Origin: Gyrodactylus bullatarudis
Lineage: Eukaryota; Platyhelminthes; Monogenea; Gyrodactylidea; Gyrodactylidae
DNA length: 64,000 nucleotides
Assembly (NCBI GenBank): GCA_012064415.1
Contig: SSNU01000157.1
Coordinates: forward strand, 643,556-707,555
Direction of reading: 5' to 3'
Shown: piece after piece, positions 13,201 to 26,100 of the stretch
Layout of the letters: each line of letters starts with the position of its first letter
How positions within the stretch are numbered: the first letter of the stretch is position 1
Made by a program: the position numbers and the translations under genes
Notes under the pieces: generated by a model
Database searches by the model: none
Seen by the model: the letters and a program-made list of their open reading frames with translations, nothing else
Told to the model about the DNA's origin: nothing

Positions 13201-13567
13201 TTTCATCATAGCTTAAATGTCTAAAGATAATCGAAACTTGTTTGTTTCTCAATCATGTTCTTTTGTTACTCAAAATCATGAGAAAGAGTTTCTCGGGTTT
13301 ATCGATCACCACTTTTATTTATTCTTACTACTAGTTCAATCTAATTTGCATAAAAATATAAAATTCTATTCAAAATGTTACTTTTGATTGTCAACTTATC
13401 AAATTAAATTCTTTTTCTCTTATTATTAGGTTAGTCCAAAAGAAAAGGCCAACTTCTTGGCTGAAAAGATCTCAGAAATCATGTCCTCGGTGAGCAATGT
13501 CTTCAAGATGAAGATCCCACTGCCAGTCAAGGTCAAAATTGGTGATAGTTGGGATAAACTCAAATGA
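1218..13567 (+). CDS. POLQ: DNA polymerase theta, C-terminal part (5' exons outside window)
   Basis: This is the A-family polymerase-helicase of microhomology-mediated end joining. Ten exons join in frame: 1218-1411, 1705-2090, 2170-3236, 3581-4580, 4613-4740, 5622-5933, 6808-7047, 10544-10711, 10774-11244 and 13430-13567, giving about 1,367 codons. Exons 1-2 encode the end of the helicase half (GQLQTFQQRAALYSGM and LNAQRARALF blocks). Exons 3-4 are the serine-rich disordered centre and the degenerate exonuclease region. The later exons carry the polymerase: LHPLPALIIEW, TATGRL, motif A SADFSQLELRILAH, O-helix KQLCYGLIYGM, motif C HVHDELIFEV and the family-typical end KVKIGDSWDKLK. The loop before motif C (insert 3) is much shorter than in human. 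Intron 4581-4612 is only 32 nt; intron 7048-10543 contains a Merlin transposon. The helicase ATPase exons must lie upstream of the window. Confidence 0.93.
4741..5621 (+). other. POLQ introns 4741-5621 and 5934-6807 region
   Basis: These introns of 881 and 874 nt are AT-rich. Apart from the coding exon at 5622-5933 I see no gene, RNA or repeat in 4741-6807. Open frames here are short and unrecognised. Confidence 0.5.
7814..8983. repeat. Nested long inverted repeat inside the Merlin element
   Basis: Arms 7814-8117 and 8679-8983 are near-identical reverse complements of about 300 bp. They differ mainly in a subterminal patch near 7850-7895. That patch is rich in the palindrome CAGTGTATACACTG and half-site variants such as GTGTACAC. 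The outer ends begin TATATATGTTACG. The loop holds 112 known bases plus the N run. It could be a separate foldback transposon inserted in Merlin, or a duplicated Merlin end; I favour nested insertion because the Merlin terminal repeats lie outside it. Confidence 0.8.
8118..8566. other. Assembly gap (N run)
   Basis: 449 N characters lie at the inner edge of the left arm of a 300-bp hairpin. The real length is unknown; hairpin sequence is a plausible cause of the failed assembly. Confidence 1.
9232..10178 (+). pseudogene. Merlin transposase, frame-disrupted, with a possible 26-nt intron
   Basis: The open frame 9232-10080 (282 codons) contains the DDE core: IDES with the first Asp, SDEHKSY with the second, and NRIESIWG with the Glu. 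Three places show that this frame is not the original one. First, the zinc-ribbon (FRCSSCKRRKSIRDG) reads in another frame at about 9377-9474. Second, 9475-9500 looks like a 26-nt intron (GTAATT to TTTTAAG) whose removal continues the family-typical IFFARSHLPI. Third, at the A-run near 10070 a shift extends the C-terminus as LLDSYLMMYLFRRN to a stop at 10176-10178. Another one-base shift is needed near 9590. I infer a dead copy derived from an intron-containing transposase. The long read-through frame arises because the shifts compensate. Confidence 0.75.
11245..13429 (+). other. Last POLQ intron, 2.2 kb
   Basis: This separates the motif C exon from the short final exon. It is AT-rich and contains only short open frames on both strands without family resemblance. 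I see no transposon ends or RNA gene here. Confidence 0.6.
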
Positions 13568-14532
13568 TACCCTTGATTACCCGTGTAATAATAACCTTAA
13601 TGAATTTAAATGATTTTTATCCATCTTGTTATCTATAAATATGTATAATTTCCTAACGAGACCCACCTTGTTCTACATTAATTAATGATAAGTAAGTTAG
13701 AAAATTTTATCATACAATTTCACATTTCAACTTTATAATAGAAAACAGTAGTGAACAGTGTAGAGTGATGATAGAAATTGACGAGGTTATACTCACTCAC
13801 CTCTCTCTCTCTGATTAATAATCAATAGAAATTAGAGATAGTAAATGTATTTTGAAAAGCCTTTGTGTCTTATTCTCACTATCACTAATTCATTCTCGTT
13901 GTATTGCACGTCTCTAATGATTTCCAATATACAGATCTTGCCTTTTTTCTCTTTTGAATGGTGCTCTTGGAGATGACTCTCCAAATGAAGCAGAGAATTC
14001 TCTGACATTATTATTATAAATGTGAGATTTACAGATGTGGAGTTTACAATAGGTAAGCTCTCTGTCTCTCTGTGTCTTGATGAGAACAAAATTGAGTACA
14101 ATAATAATAATAATTTTTTATTTTCTTTACTAATCAATATTGATTTGAAAAAAAAGAGTTGTATTAATTTTGAATAAAATCCATCTTTAATAACTATTCA
14201 TTATTATTATATAAATAATTATACATATATATGATAATCTGTTACCCAAAAAGTCTCTTGGCAATGGGTTCTCTATATGATGTATTGACTTTAATGTTTC
14301 TCCAATTAAACGTGTGTATATGTTAATATTTACAATAGACGAGGTAATCATAACGATAATTAAGTGAGTTTATTCCTGGGATATTTTGTTCTTGTTAGAG
14401 ATTTTGAGTATCATGGTCTGTTCATTCTTCTTCCATTTCATTTCGTTTTGTGATGAAATAAGAAAAATGAACTTGGCATAATGAAATGGAATTCTCAAAG
14501 AGAGAGAGAGGGAGAGGGGGAATTATCACAAG
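13568..14532. other. Intergenic, between the converging POLQ and RAB14 3' ends
   Basis: Low-complexity tracts occur: a CT run near 13800, AAT repeats near 14100 and an AG-rich run at 14500-14520. A 101-codon minus-strand frame at 13832-14137 looks like chance. Both flanking genes end here, so it must contain their 3' UTRs. Confidence 0.5.
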
Positions 14533-15216
14533 CTAACATCCACAACCAGATGACTGACTGTCCTTCTCTGTCAGCTTCTGGCTATCGATTTTGTTGAGAA
14601 CCTTTTGATCTGAACTGCTCAATTCGTTCCTAAATGTTGATCAGAAATAAACCAACTTACTTTCCCTGATTGATTTGTTCGTGGATCTTTGTTGACATCT
14701 CAAGGAAAACCTCCTCTATATTCTGTCCGTTGATAGAGCTACATTCCATGAAGCCCATGTTATTCTGTTCAGCGAAACTCTTACCCTCCTCAAACATTAC
14801 ATCACGCTGGCTTTCCATATCTGCTTTATTTCCAATCAAATACATGGTACAATTTGGAGTAGAATGTTGGCGAGCATCAGTTAACCAAACGTTGAGACTT
14901 TGAAATGTAGCCCGCCTTGAAATATCATATACTAGAATTACACCAGCTGCTCCACGATAGTATGAACGAGTAACAGCTCTAAATCTCTCCTGACCAGCAG
15001 TATCCCATATTTGTAGCTTTATCTTTTGGTTCCCAATATTGAGTATTTTTGTATTAAACTCAACTCCGATAGTATGCTGAGCGTCCTTTGGAACTGTTAA
15101 ATATAACTAATTAGCTTACATCTTTCATGTACATAACGCGTAACAAGACAAGTCTTTCCAACTCCCATGTCTCCGACAATAATATACTTAAAAACGTGAT
15201 TATAGTTAGTTTCCAT
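14533..15216 (-). CDS. RAB14: Rab GTPase, RAB14 ortholog
   Basis: This is a small GTPase of the trans-Golgi to endosome pathway. Exons 15120-15216, 14661-15093 and 14533-14629 give 208 residues (human protein 215). Visible motifs are P-loop GDMGVGKT at residues 15-22, switch I region [19 protein letters not shown], and the C-terminal CGC for double geranylgeranylation. The [10 protein letters not shown] and WLTDAR blocks are RAB14-like rather than RAB2 or RAB4. The SAK (G5) motif reads SSI, losing the usual Ala-Lys. The start [11 protein letters not shown] was chosen because it matches the family N-terminus; the frame stays open upstream. Both introns are minimal: 26 nt (15094-15119) and 31 nt (14630-14660). 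Confidence 0.95.
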
Positions 15217-17125
15217 ATTAGACGACAATAAAGTTAACAATTCATAAAATCGCTGTTTAAATTTTTCGGACAAACAAAAACTTCGGATATATTCTGAAAA
15301 TTGTTTAAATTTTACTATCAGGAGTGAAACGCCAATATTTTTCCGAATCAAGTTTATTTATCATCAATCTACTTGTGAGTAATCATGCAAATAAAATATT
15401 TAATTGAAATATGGAAAAAATAATGATAGGGCTGGTGAAGGATTCAACAGAATGAGTAAAAATCAAGTCATTCTTCAAAATACTATATTCTAGTTAAATT
15501 TTTTCTTGATAAACAAATTATCCAATGAGAAGTTTTTCTGTGAAGTTTTATTCTGTTTTTTTTACTATGATGTACATCGGGCAATATTTTCTTCTCTCAT
15601 CAAATCTGTTCACTTTTTCCGGGTAATTAGCCTCGAAATCCAAGTTGATGTCCTTTTGAAAAAGTTCTTCTTCTTTAACTCGAATACTTCGAGTATGGCC
15701 TTATTTTTCAATCAATTATGATTGCTGCAATTGCTACAAATTAGGAAAATTAATTAACAGTTTGACAGGTCAGTGTGAATTTGAAAAATTAGATATCAGC
15801 GATGTGGTTTATATTAAATTAATACCAGTAGTATTGTGGAAGAAAATAACTACTTACTAAAAAACTGAGAAAGGATACTCCAATTATTCACATCAGGTAC
15901 TGAGTTTCCGAATAATTAAAGCGAATGTAATTATTTTGATAGCCAATATATTTTCACAGACAACGACTGGTGATTTTTACATTGGGAAAATTCTTGCATG
16001 AACAGCAACTTTAATAAAGAAATAATATACAGACTGGAAAATCCAGTTTTATTGTTTTTTTTTTGCCTTGCTCAGTTAATTTTTGACATAGAAAAAAGAC
16101 ATTGGTAAAATCCAAGAAAGAACTTAACTAGAAATCAATAAATCCATATATGATGTTTACTTTTAGTGAAAATTCATCAACTTAATGAAGATTAGGTCGA
16201 AAAATTCTATTAAATGCATAAAATTGTAAAAATGTGAATATTACTTATCTTTTAATTTTTTGAAAAGCCAAAAAAACGCGACCTTTAATTCACAGACAAA
16301 CAAACCCAATAATAAATTTGTAAAAAATGGTGCTTTAATAAAACTATTAACTATCATTTGAATAATATTATGATTAATAAGCTTTGATTGATTATTTCCA
16401 AATCACCTCATACTATGAGGCTTATAGTCCCTAGTTTTCAAGACTCAATATTATCAAAAAAATTTGGAAAGAATAAAATACGGAATTAAAAAAAAACATT
16501 TTTATTGTATAAAGTCAAGTATAAGTAAGTTATTGGTAAGGTTTTCAGGCACCATAAATTCAGTCCTTTTATGATCGATTAAATCTTTAAAGATTCCGAA
16601 AAATGACAATTTAGTACACAATTTTATAATAATAGTTGGCAGTTGGTATTCTCTGTGCAGAAGTTAACAGTCCTTCTCACAATATATAATGAAACAAAAA
16701 AATCATATATCATCAAATTACATGTGTTTTGTGTTCAGCTTGAATTGAGCAGATTTTGGTGGTTTAGGGGAAAAAAAACAAAAAAGAAAGGGTGGAATGG
16801 AATGATCATTTCTGATAAAAATTTCTCTTGATCTCAGCGCAAACAAATGAAAAAATCTAAGGCTCAGGGTTGTAATAATAAAAATCTGAAATGAAATCAA
16901 TTCGATGGTGCTGAAGTTAGCTTTTTGATCGCATCTAAATATCAAATGTACAATGTAAAAGAATAGAAAAATGAGGATTTTCTTTTGGTTCTTTCTTTTT
17001 GTTTTATTTTTGAGTGCGTGTTTTCGTTAATGCAGAGAGTGGTTTGATTCGTGGGTGGAGGAGGGTGGATGTAGAAAATAAAGAAATCTCGAGTTTTTTC
17101 TCTTAAGCATTGTTCTTCTTCTTGC
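15217..17125. other. Intergenic, RAB14 5' side and CIP4 3' UTR
   Basis: This spans 1.9 kb of AT-rich sequence between the RAB14 start and the stop of the next minus-strand gene. Open frames at 15506-15721 and 16643-17244 are short and unrecognised. The right part must include the 3' UTR of the CIP4/TOCA gene and the left part the RAB14 promoter, but I see no defined site. Confidence 0.5.
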
Positions 17126-20100
17126 CTAGTCATCTTGGACTTTGAGAAAGTTGGTTGGCACATAGCCGTTCTTGCCTTGTTGTGTAACCACCTCAGTCCA
17201 TCCACAATTGTTAAGATCCTTCTCGACAATATAGAAACGTTCATCTATCTGGCATGGTAAATACAACTCTCCATTGCCTATACGAGAATCACAATAGTTA
17301 AAGGACGAAAAATAAAACGAGAAATATATGCAAATTAAATAAACTCGCCTTCAAATTCATAAACAGCGATGCCGATGGCAACATGGGCTGGTACAGTGCT
17401 AGCCAAAGTTGTTGTACCCTGAGGTGCGTTGTTGACTCCATCAACTTGACCTGTACTGCTGTAGGTATCGATGCCAGTGTCAGCATCCTCATCAGAATCT
17501 GTTTCAAAATCACTAAAAACAAATTGAGTTAAATCGCCTCATAATATTTTTAGTACAGTACATATTTTAGAACATCATTTTCTTTATCTACAAAAGACAA
17601 GACCAATTTTCTTACTACACTAAATTACCTAGGCCTAATGTATGACAATAAGTTCGATGTAAAAGCTACTTGACCTGGAAATCCCTATCTCTGTTCAAAT
17701 CCCTAATTCTACCCCACTGAGACTATTGTTCTGGAATCCTTTGTAATCTTCCACTAGGCACAGCTAATTGATAGAATTTTCAATTTTTAAAAACAAAAGT
17801 GATTATCTATGGAATTCTGGACTAGATACCCACAACTATTTTCATAATTTATTAAAATGAAAAATTTAGTTCCATGTCTATCTATTGAATAAGAACATCT
17901 CAAGCCTAGATGCTTGGAATTGAGAGCCAAATAGTATTTTCAAAGACCCAAGGTAATAAAGACAAATAACAGATAACATCAAGATTATTATTTCATGCAT
18001 TGCCTTAACAAGGTTCATCGCAGAGAGAGGGATGGGGCATAGAAAGAACGAGGAGTATTCAAAAAAGGGTGTATAATATATACATGATATGATATATTTA
18101 TGATATGATGAGATGTATGTGAAGTGTGTGATGAGAAAAATTACAAACGAGAGAAAATTACAAGGAGAACGTAAATCGTGTCATGCATACAAATTAGACA
18201 GGTATCATCATGGATAGTAGAGATTTATTATACAGAAGAAAAGTTGAGTCAGGGGTAGATTTTAGCTTAGGAAATGAGCTGGTCAACTTGAATAACTGAG
18301 TTCTGTTAGACAATACTCCTCTTCACACATTTACAGGTGTAATGTAATTATAATTCAGTAATGAGAGAAAGAACTTGGTGATCTCCAGTTGTATAGATTA
18401 GTCTTAGATGAGCCAGCATTTGTCTCAACCATAAAGACTTTACAAATCAGAGTAAGATTTGTTTTACAGTTTTACATGCATTTATTTTTATACAGTGGAA
18501 GAAAAAAAATGTTTTTTTATAATACAAATGTGTACATATGTAGTGTATAAATACTAGGGGTAGGGTGAAATTTTCAATCTCAAACTGACATCTCCTCGAA
18601 GGGTCATGAGAATTGAAAGTCCACGATTAGACCACTGGACCAACTCCACATGCCTATCGTATTACTTTACAGATTTATCCCTTTGATAATTAAATCCAAA
18701 AAATAATCCCGGTAATTTCACCCTTCCCTAAATGTATCTGAATACTCGATATTTAATGGACGTATAGTCATTTACACACATGATGGCTCGTTAATTTGTT
18801 ACACATCAAAACCTCAAAAATAGAAGATAGCGTGAAGGAGTTTAATGATATTAAATTTTATCAGTTGAGAAATTCACTAAAGAAATTTGTTCAGGAAAGT
18901 TATTCGTGAACTTCGACATCATGTTTTAGAATGATGGAGTGAAAGGAAATAAAAATTTACCGGATCCTCAAATTTCATTGGTTGATACTAATCTTGAATA
19001 CTATTGGTCAGATGGGGGTGGACCGATAGAGGTATAAATAACAATCTGGTTTGATGTGTAACAAATTCACGAGCCATCATGTGTGTCAATGACTGTAGAT
19101 TATTTATAGTAATATGTATAGATAGATATATTTATATATGGATAAACAACTTACCCATTGGAAGTGTGAATAGAATCATTCTGTTTACTAAATATAGTGA
19201 TGATAAAAATTGAGCGATAACTTGACAGAATAGGTAAATACAAATATTATTACAGTGTACGACTCATGTCAGTCTTAAAGGACGATAAAAGTTGATATGT
19301 AAGACTGAAATGATTAAAACTCACTAGACATTTGATCCGATAGAGCCGGTTTGATCATCACAGGTTGTCGAATAGGTACGATCCAACTTTTGTTCCATCT
19401 TTATTCGGGCACTGTCTCCACCCAGGACTGTATATCGTTCCTGGGAACATAAATAATTAGGTTTAATTCCAAAAATTCTATAGCCCACATAGAATCAGTG
19501 GAGTGATGAAAGGCATAGTTTACTTGAAAGAGTTGATTGAATCAGAATAAACCTACACTATGCCACATCTTGAATTTTAATCCATCGATCAGATGAATCA
19601 TTGGAAAATGTTCAGCCTACAAGCTTGTTTGTTTTAAGTGATTTTCCTTAATATTTTTTCCGACTAAATTATAAATGAAGTGGATATATTTTTCCAAATC
19701 CAAGAAAAAAATGAAGAATTAACTCTGCATTTCTATGGCCTAATTGGAATCATTTCTAATCGTCAAGTCAAAAGTTGGCGGATTCTAGAAATTTCAAAAA
19801 ACAGAAAAATTTCTTTCTTCATTCAAACAATTTATGAGATGTCTCCTAGACAATTCTATGGAAAATTTCATTCATATTAACATTGTCATTGACTAGGCAT
19901 ATATATTGGATTCTTGAAAGGCGGTGAATGTAAATTGTACTGCTCTCGTCATTATAAATCTATTTGTCAGGCAGATATCATGTTTATCATTATTATACGA
20001 GATCAATACACATGTAGATAAAAAATGGGAAATCATAGAGGGAATCTGATAAAAAGTATTGCACATCATCTTCAGTAGTATTTTCAAAGTACACATTGTG

Positions 20101-23100
20101 TGGAAGCGGTATGTATGATTCTTTAATATATAGCCTCTTGTTGATGGAGTTGAATTACAATTTCCAATCAATCATACAGAAGAAACCTTTTACTCTGTGT
20201 AAAATACAAATCAAAATTTTTATACCAATAGTGCACACAGAGAGGTGAAGGGTGGGGGAAGGTATCAGTGTACTTTTTCCAATTACAAACAGTCCTCTGC
20301 ATACTCTAGACAGAAACAGGAATGTACACTTGGGAAAAACTAAATTGAATTTTTTTTCGACTTGCTTCCCCCCTCCCTATTTAGTATGAGAAATGATTCT
20401 GTATGAATAAATCTGCCAGGGAAAAATACTGTACTAAAAGTTTTGTGATGGTAGTAAAAGAACGAAGGATTCAAAGTAGGAAGAAAATGACTCTAATCAC
20501 CTTGTGATTGAGGCTTCAAGTTTCTTGGAAAGAAAAGACCTTGACTTGATTTGTTTCTTAAGGTCGGAACTGTTTGCAAGTTTGACAATCTATCTACAGA
20601 ATAGGTGAATAGTCTGTGTGAAGGGTTCTGGTTGAGAAACTGAAAAATAGAATTTCTCGCTCTTTAAGATGTTCCATGTGCTCAACTAAAAGAAATGAAT
20701 AACACAAATATTAAAGACCTAGAGAGAATTATTTTATATGTTGAGATTGGAAATTTAGTATGATTTTATCATAGAATGCGCTGATTACGAATATGTAAAT
20801 TTTATTGATTTAAAAACAAGAGGGTGATAGAATGAAGCCTTTCAAGGTAAAACCAAATTAGGTCCAAGTATTAATCTCGGGATCAAATTTGGATTTCTCG
20901 AGAAAAAAACCTTAAAACTAAGCAGGTCTTGCAAAACTTGAAGAAACTTGATTTGATCACCCTCTTTTCTTGTAGAACCTATTGGCTGTTGGATAACTTT
21001 CCATCTTAGCCGTATTTATCGAAAAGCATGAGTATTTTGGAGTATTTTTTATGAAAGAAAAATGATAATTAAGGACATGAAAGGCATCTATAGATTGTAA
21101 TGCCAAATACATGTCCACATGTACACACAGAGGGGAGATGGTTGACAAGGGTAATGTTTAATGACAGTTTTGTAATTTGCTGTAATTCTTAAAGAAACAA
21201 TAACTGATGGTATCTCACTAAGGGAGAGAGAGAAAGTTGAAATTGTAGAAACTAGCAAATAAATTTGAAAGGAGTTAGTATATAGCTGAAGATGAGTCAA
21301 ACAGCAGAGCTAAACCGAGACGATGATAAATACACCAAAAGTCTTGGGATTGTAAAGATAAACAATACCAAAAGAGAGGAGAAGATGGGTGAGGGGGGGT
21401 TAAACTCATAAAACCTAGTGGATTCTATAGTGGTTGAATAGCCAGGAAGGAGGACAAAACCATGTTTAGATTGGACAATAGAGATAAATATCACTTTATT
21501 TATCTCTAAATTGATATTGATCCATTGGACATGAACCAAAATCAATCAGAGCCAAGGACATGAACTTATCCATGGGTTTTGTGTATCATATCACAATTTT
21601 CATTCTCATTGTTAGGAGATTTGGAAATATGATGTAGGTATTAGGGCCATATGTACAATGTTAAGAATTCATTAAAGATAATAATTTACAAATTATGAAA
21701 GGAATAGAAAAAGTCAGAGAATATCAGAACATAATGTAGCTGAAAAAACACCAAAACTCTACAATACAAATTGCAACAGTGGAGAGAAAAGTGAAAAAGC
21801 TCACATAGGCCAAGGTAGTAGTTAGATTATAAGAATAGTTTTTTCGGACACATAAGTTTGGTTTATATAGATTTATGAAGAATTTCTCCTTCACCCAAAC
21901 ATCTGTACTGTCATCCCCTGCATTTTTGTATAGAATTGAAAAGTTAAAAATTGAAGCTTCATGCCTTTCTCAAGATGATCATTCTCTCTGGTTGATAAAT
22001 TCCTAATTGTACGACCTATATAATTAACTCCACAGTTACATTGCCATTTATGAATCAATAGAGTTTTCTCTTGCGATTCGAGTAAATCTTTATGGATCAG
22101 GTTAAACAATCTCAGAGTTTTGAATACAAATTTCAATTGTATTTTACTATAATGTTGGATCGCAGTAATGACGTAAGGAGACGATTGGTTAATCTTACTA
22201 TTAAAGACTATGATAATTGAAAATTGTACTTAAAACCCAACGATTATTCAGTGTGATTCATAAGGATTTACTAAGACCCAGATAAAAGTCAGAATGACCC
22301 ATGGTGAAATTCATCATTGATTATTTTAACAATTATGAGACCTAGCCTGTTTAATCAGAAGAGTCACCTTTGCGACTCGCAGTTAACGATTAACGATTTT
22401 GATTAAGGTTTTTTAGTTTTTCTTCAAATCGGTGTGTTTAGTAGATAAACTTTGCTCATCTTTTTGCTAGTCCATGTTATCCAAACCTTTTGGTGAGAAA
22501 TCCAACGAATGAATCAACGATGCTCTCTTGAAATAGTTCACCAAGTACAATTATTTAATTCCAGATAGTTAGGTAATAAATATCCCAGGGTTCGTCTTAT
22601 TTAGCAGTGGTATTTTGCCCATGTCGCTCAATTTTACAGCTTACAAATGGATCCCACCGTGACTAGTACGAAAGGAACTCATTCAGAAACCATTTAGAAA
22701 TAATCTAATTATACATCTTTGGGAGGAATATACGCGCTTTTCATCCTGTTTTGGACGAGTCAGTATGGGATTTGAGCCAATTATACAATGCTCAATCAAC
22801 AATCGTTCAACATCCCATGCAAAGCGGATTACTTCTATATGCTTTGGCGTACCCCTATTATTACAATTGTTCATCATGTATTAGTATTAGAGACCGACAA
22901 GGGCCTCGACGCAATATATAACATATTATACACTGTATTCCCCTTTATAATAAACAGAGTAACCCATTATTCATTCGGTAATTCGATAGACAATCCATTT
23001 TACATGGAAATGCAAAAAAGTTAAATTTTACTACATTCTCTACGGAATCAGAAAAATGAATAGAAAAGTTTTCTTGTTTGAAAAAATCCATTGCCGCAAG

Positions 23101-26100
23101 AATGAATGAGCGAGTAAAAGATAAATGCTACATAAAACATCAAAAAATAATAGTTTTCCTTTATTTAATTCGGATTAGTCATACTGATATATGGATTGTG
23201 ACGCAAAGGCAGATGGCATAATCTCGATTTTAATTTTCCCATTTTATCCACTGGCAATGTTCAATAGAAATGAATGGCGAGGTCATTCGCTCTGGTTGCT
23301 CATACTCTACCCTACCCCTGTTTGATGTATTTTTTAATGATAAATTGTATTCTACACTGTAAGTTTTGTATCAAAAATGAATGATTCTTGTGGAAAAGTT
23401 ATATCAAATTGTACTGAGTATGGAAGATGGGCAGGTTATGAGAATACATATGGCTATTATAATTATTTTAATATCATCACACCGAATTTCGCTTCAAAAT
23501 ACCTTTTAATTTTTCTGGAAAAAGATAAACAAAATTGTGAAAATTTTCAAATTAAAAACGTTTTTTAATGTTCTATTTTCATAATTTTAACTTGAATTGA
23601 CTTTATTTCTTACAAAAAATCTGCAGAAATGACTTAAATCATATTGAAATCGGTTTTACTAAAGTTAAAAAGGAAATTTCTCTTATTTTTCACGGCTATT
23701 ACAATTTTGTTTATCCTATTCAAGAATCATGAGAAGGTATTTTGAAGGGAAATTCGGTAGGATTATATTAAAATACTTGAACATTAGTTTTGCAAAATTT
23801 TTTCCAAGTCTAATAATCATTCCTGATTTCAATTTTCCTCTTGGTAGTTCTATGGATGGAATGTTATTGCTAATATGTATTCTTTCACCAATTTGAAAGA
23901 AATATAGATTTAGTTGATTTCAAGGTTTGAGAGGAATCTAACATTCTTTTTCAGGATCACTAATGGACAAAAAAGCCGATTATCACTATTCAATCTTTGA
24001 GAGAACTGTCAATTTCAACTAATCTCGGATAATACAATTTTTTTAATTTTCAAGTAGTAAAAATGCTCGAAAAATAGGAATTAGACTATCGCACAATAAT
24101 GAAGCGTTTCCTAAAATCTGAACGACCAATTTTGTTGTCCTCATCTGATGATGGTCTAAAAATATATTGACATGAAGCTAGTCGATATGAGGACTTGTGT
24201 TCCATCAAGAATTTTTGCCTTTAAAACTCTTTCACCGGGATCAACACTGCCTTAAGGGGTCCCTCTCAAACTTATTTCCAATGTGGCTTAAATTGAATGT
24301 CAAGTATGCTGAAAAGGACAAAGGACAGTTATTCTAGAAAGTCCTATCTTTTGTACTGGTTGCTCTAGTACAGATTACTTCCTGCACAGGAAAGTTCATG
24401 GAAAGAAGTGATTTATCTGTCTGGGAATTTTTCTACATTTCTCTCTCTCTTTCTCTCTATGCTTGCGGAGAGGGAAAGAAAATTTCCATATTTGTAATCT
24501 TTGAATGTAAATAAATGGCGGTAAATCGATAAGTTAGGGTTTTTCAGACAGACATGATTTTTTTGTACAAATCAATATTTTCAGTTTCTTGCAATATTCA
24601 CTCGACAAGTCCCAAAATGTAGCTTACTATAGAATTAATATTCAAGGCGAGGAACTAATTCAAATAATATGAATACGAGATATTTACTTGTGTTAGTTCT
24701 CTCTCTAGTCCTCACACTGATGCATTACGTTTCATTTGAAGGAAATAATCAATATGCCTTGTCCAAAACCTTCCTAAACCAACAAAAATTCCAACCCCCT
24801 TCCTCCATTCCTGTAATAATTTTGGCTTTATTTTATTTACATAATCGAATGTTGAATAGAGAAATTTTTATGATTAACCTAGAAAGATGTAGGAAGATAT
24901 TGATTCAAGTACGGTACTAAGAAATGTGGACTTTGTTAAACATTGTTTATTTATCGGGCTTAAGATCAAGTGAACAATTGCCTCTTTCGTTTGAGAAAGT
25001 GAATGATACATTAGAAAGCCAAGTTTATTTTCAATTTTTTTACCAAAATTCCTCTCCTATCCAATAGCTAGGTCAATTTATTTAGCTTGGGAAGATGTAA
25101 ATGAGATAATCAATGGAGGACACCTGTTATGTATATTGTGGTTATTCTATATTACACAAATTTGGGAATCTTTTCATCATAAATTTGGGATATTTCGTAT
25201 ATAACAAATGGGTGCTAACGATCGATTAATTAATTGTGAACATGTTGATAATTAATGAGATCACTAGGGATATTACATGTGCATTATTCAAAGACTCGAA
25301 CAGAACAAAAGGTTCAAGATAGATAAGGGACAAAAGTACAAATGAGTCCTTCTTTTATCCTGTTTTTTTTGTACCTTGCCACATGTTGTTGTATAAACCA
25401 GCATCTGCCAGTTAGAGAGAAAAATTCTTGAAAAAAAAATTTTTAAGAAAAATATGACCATTTTTGAAATTTAAATTTCAGTTTAAAGTTCGAAAAAAAT
25501 AGGATTTTGGCGCCAAATGAGAATTTGAAAAATGGCCATATTTTTCATAAAAATAATTTTTTTCAGAATTTTTCTCCTCAACCGGTAAAAGTGAGCAACA
25601 TGAGTAGGATTCCAAAAAATCTTTAAAATTTTCGAATTCTTGATGAAAAATCGAGATTTCTGTAAAAATCATAGATACCCAACTTCATATCAACTAACTT
25701 TAATTTGGAAAGAAACAAGAAAATGTTTATAAACCGTTTTTGTGAGAGAAAAATTAATATCTTTTCGAATAGACTTTGCTAAAGCCATTTAGTGAGACGA
25801 AATCTCTTAAACTAAGTGTGTTAACTTTTGAATAATAAATTAGCTATTAAAAGTTTCATCTGACACATCCCACGGACTAGAGTAGGAGATTATAATAAAT
25901 CATTAAGAATGAAGATTTTTTGATATGATTTGTGGAAAATAAGCAACTCTATGAATGCATCGGGAAGAATGGCTTACCTCAAGACTGTGTATCAAATTAT
26001 TGAGGGAGTACATTTTCCTCTTGAGAATCTGATATCTGGGCTTGACGGTCTCTGGGTCGCCAAGATTCGTGTCAGCCTGGTAGAGACTCATCATTTTTTC

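Larger units (their letters stand above)
19441..25977 (-). other. 6.5-kb CIP4/TOCA intron
   Basis: Besides the Penelope-like fragment and a foldback (listed separately) I see no gene. Short frames (for example 22683-22877, 24669-24920) are unrecognised. A CT-rich run lies near 24440-24465. Confidence 0.5.

Noticed and set aside
15097..15351. Longer N-terminal extension of RAB14 (start at 15351)
   Set aside because: The added 45 residues have no family counterpart; [11 protein letters not shown] fits the conserved start.
18595..18655. tRNA-like stretch on the minus strand with an A-box-like TGGTCCAGTGG and a possible D-stem
   Set aside because: No convincing T-arm (GGTTCGA), acceptor stem or anticodon stem pairs; at best a decayed tRNA-derived repeat.
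22600..22900. GC-richer patch with GACTAGTACGAAAGGAAC resembling the end of a large-subunit rRNA
   Set aside because: Flanking bases do not match rRNA, and no long frame or known family could be assigned.
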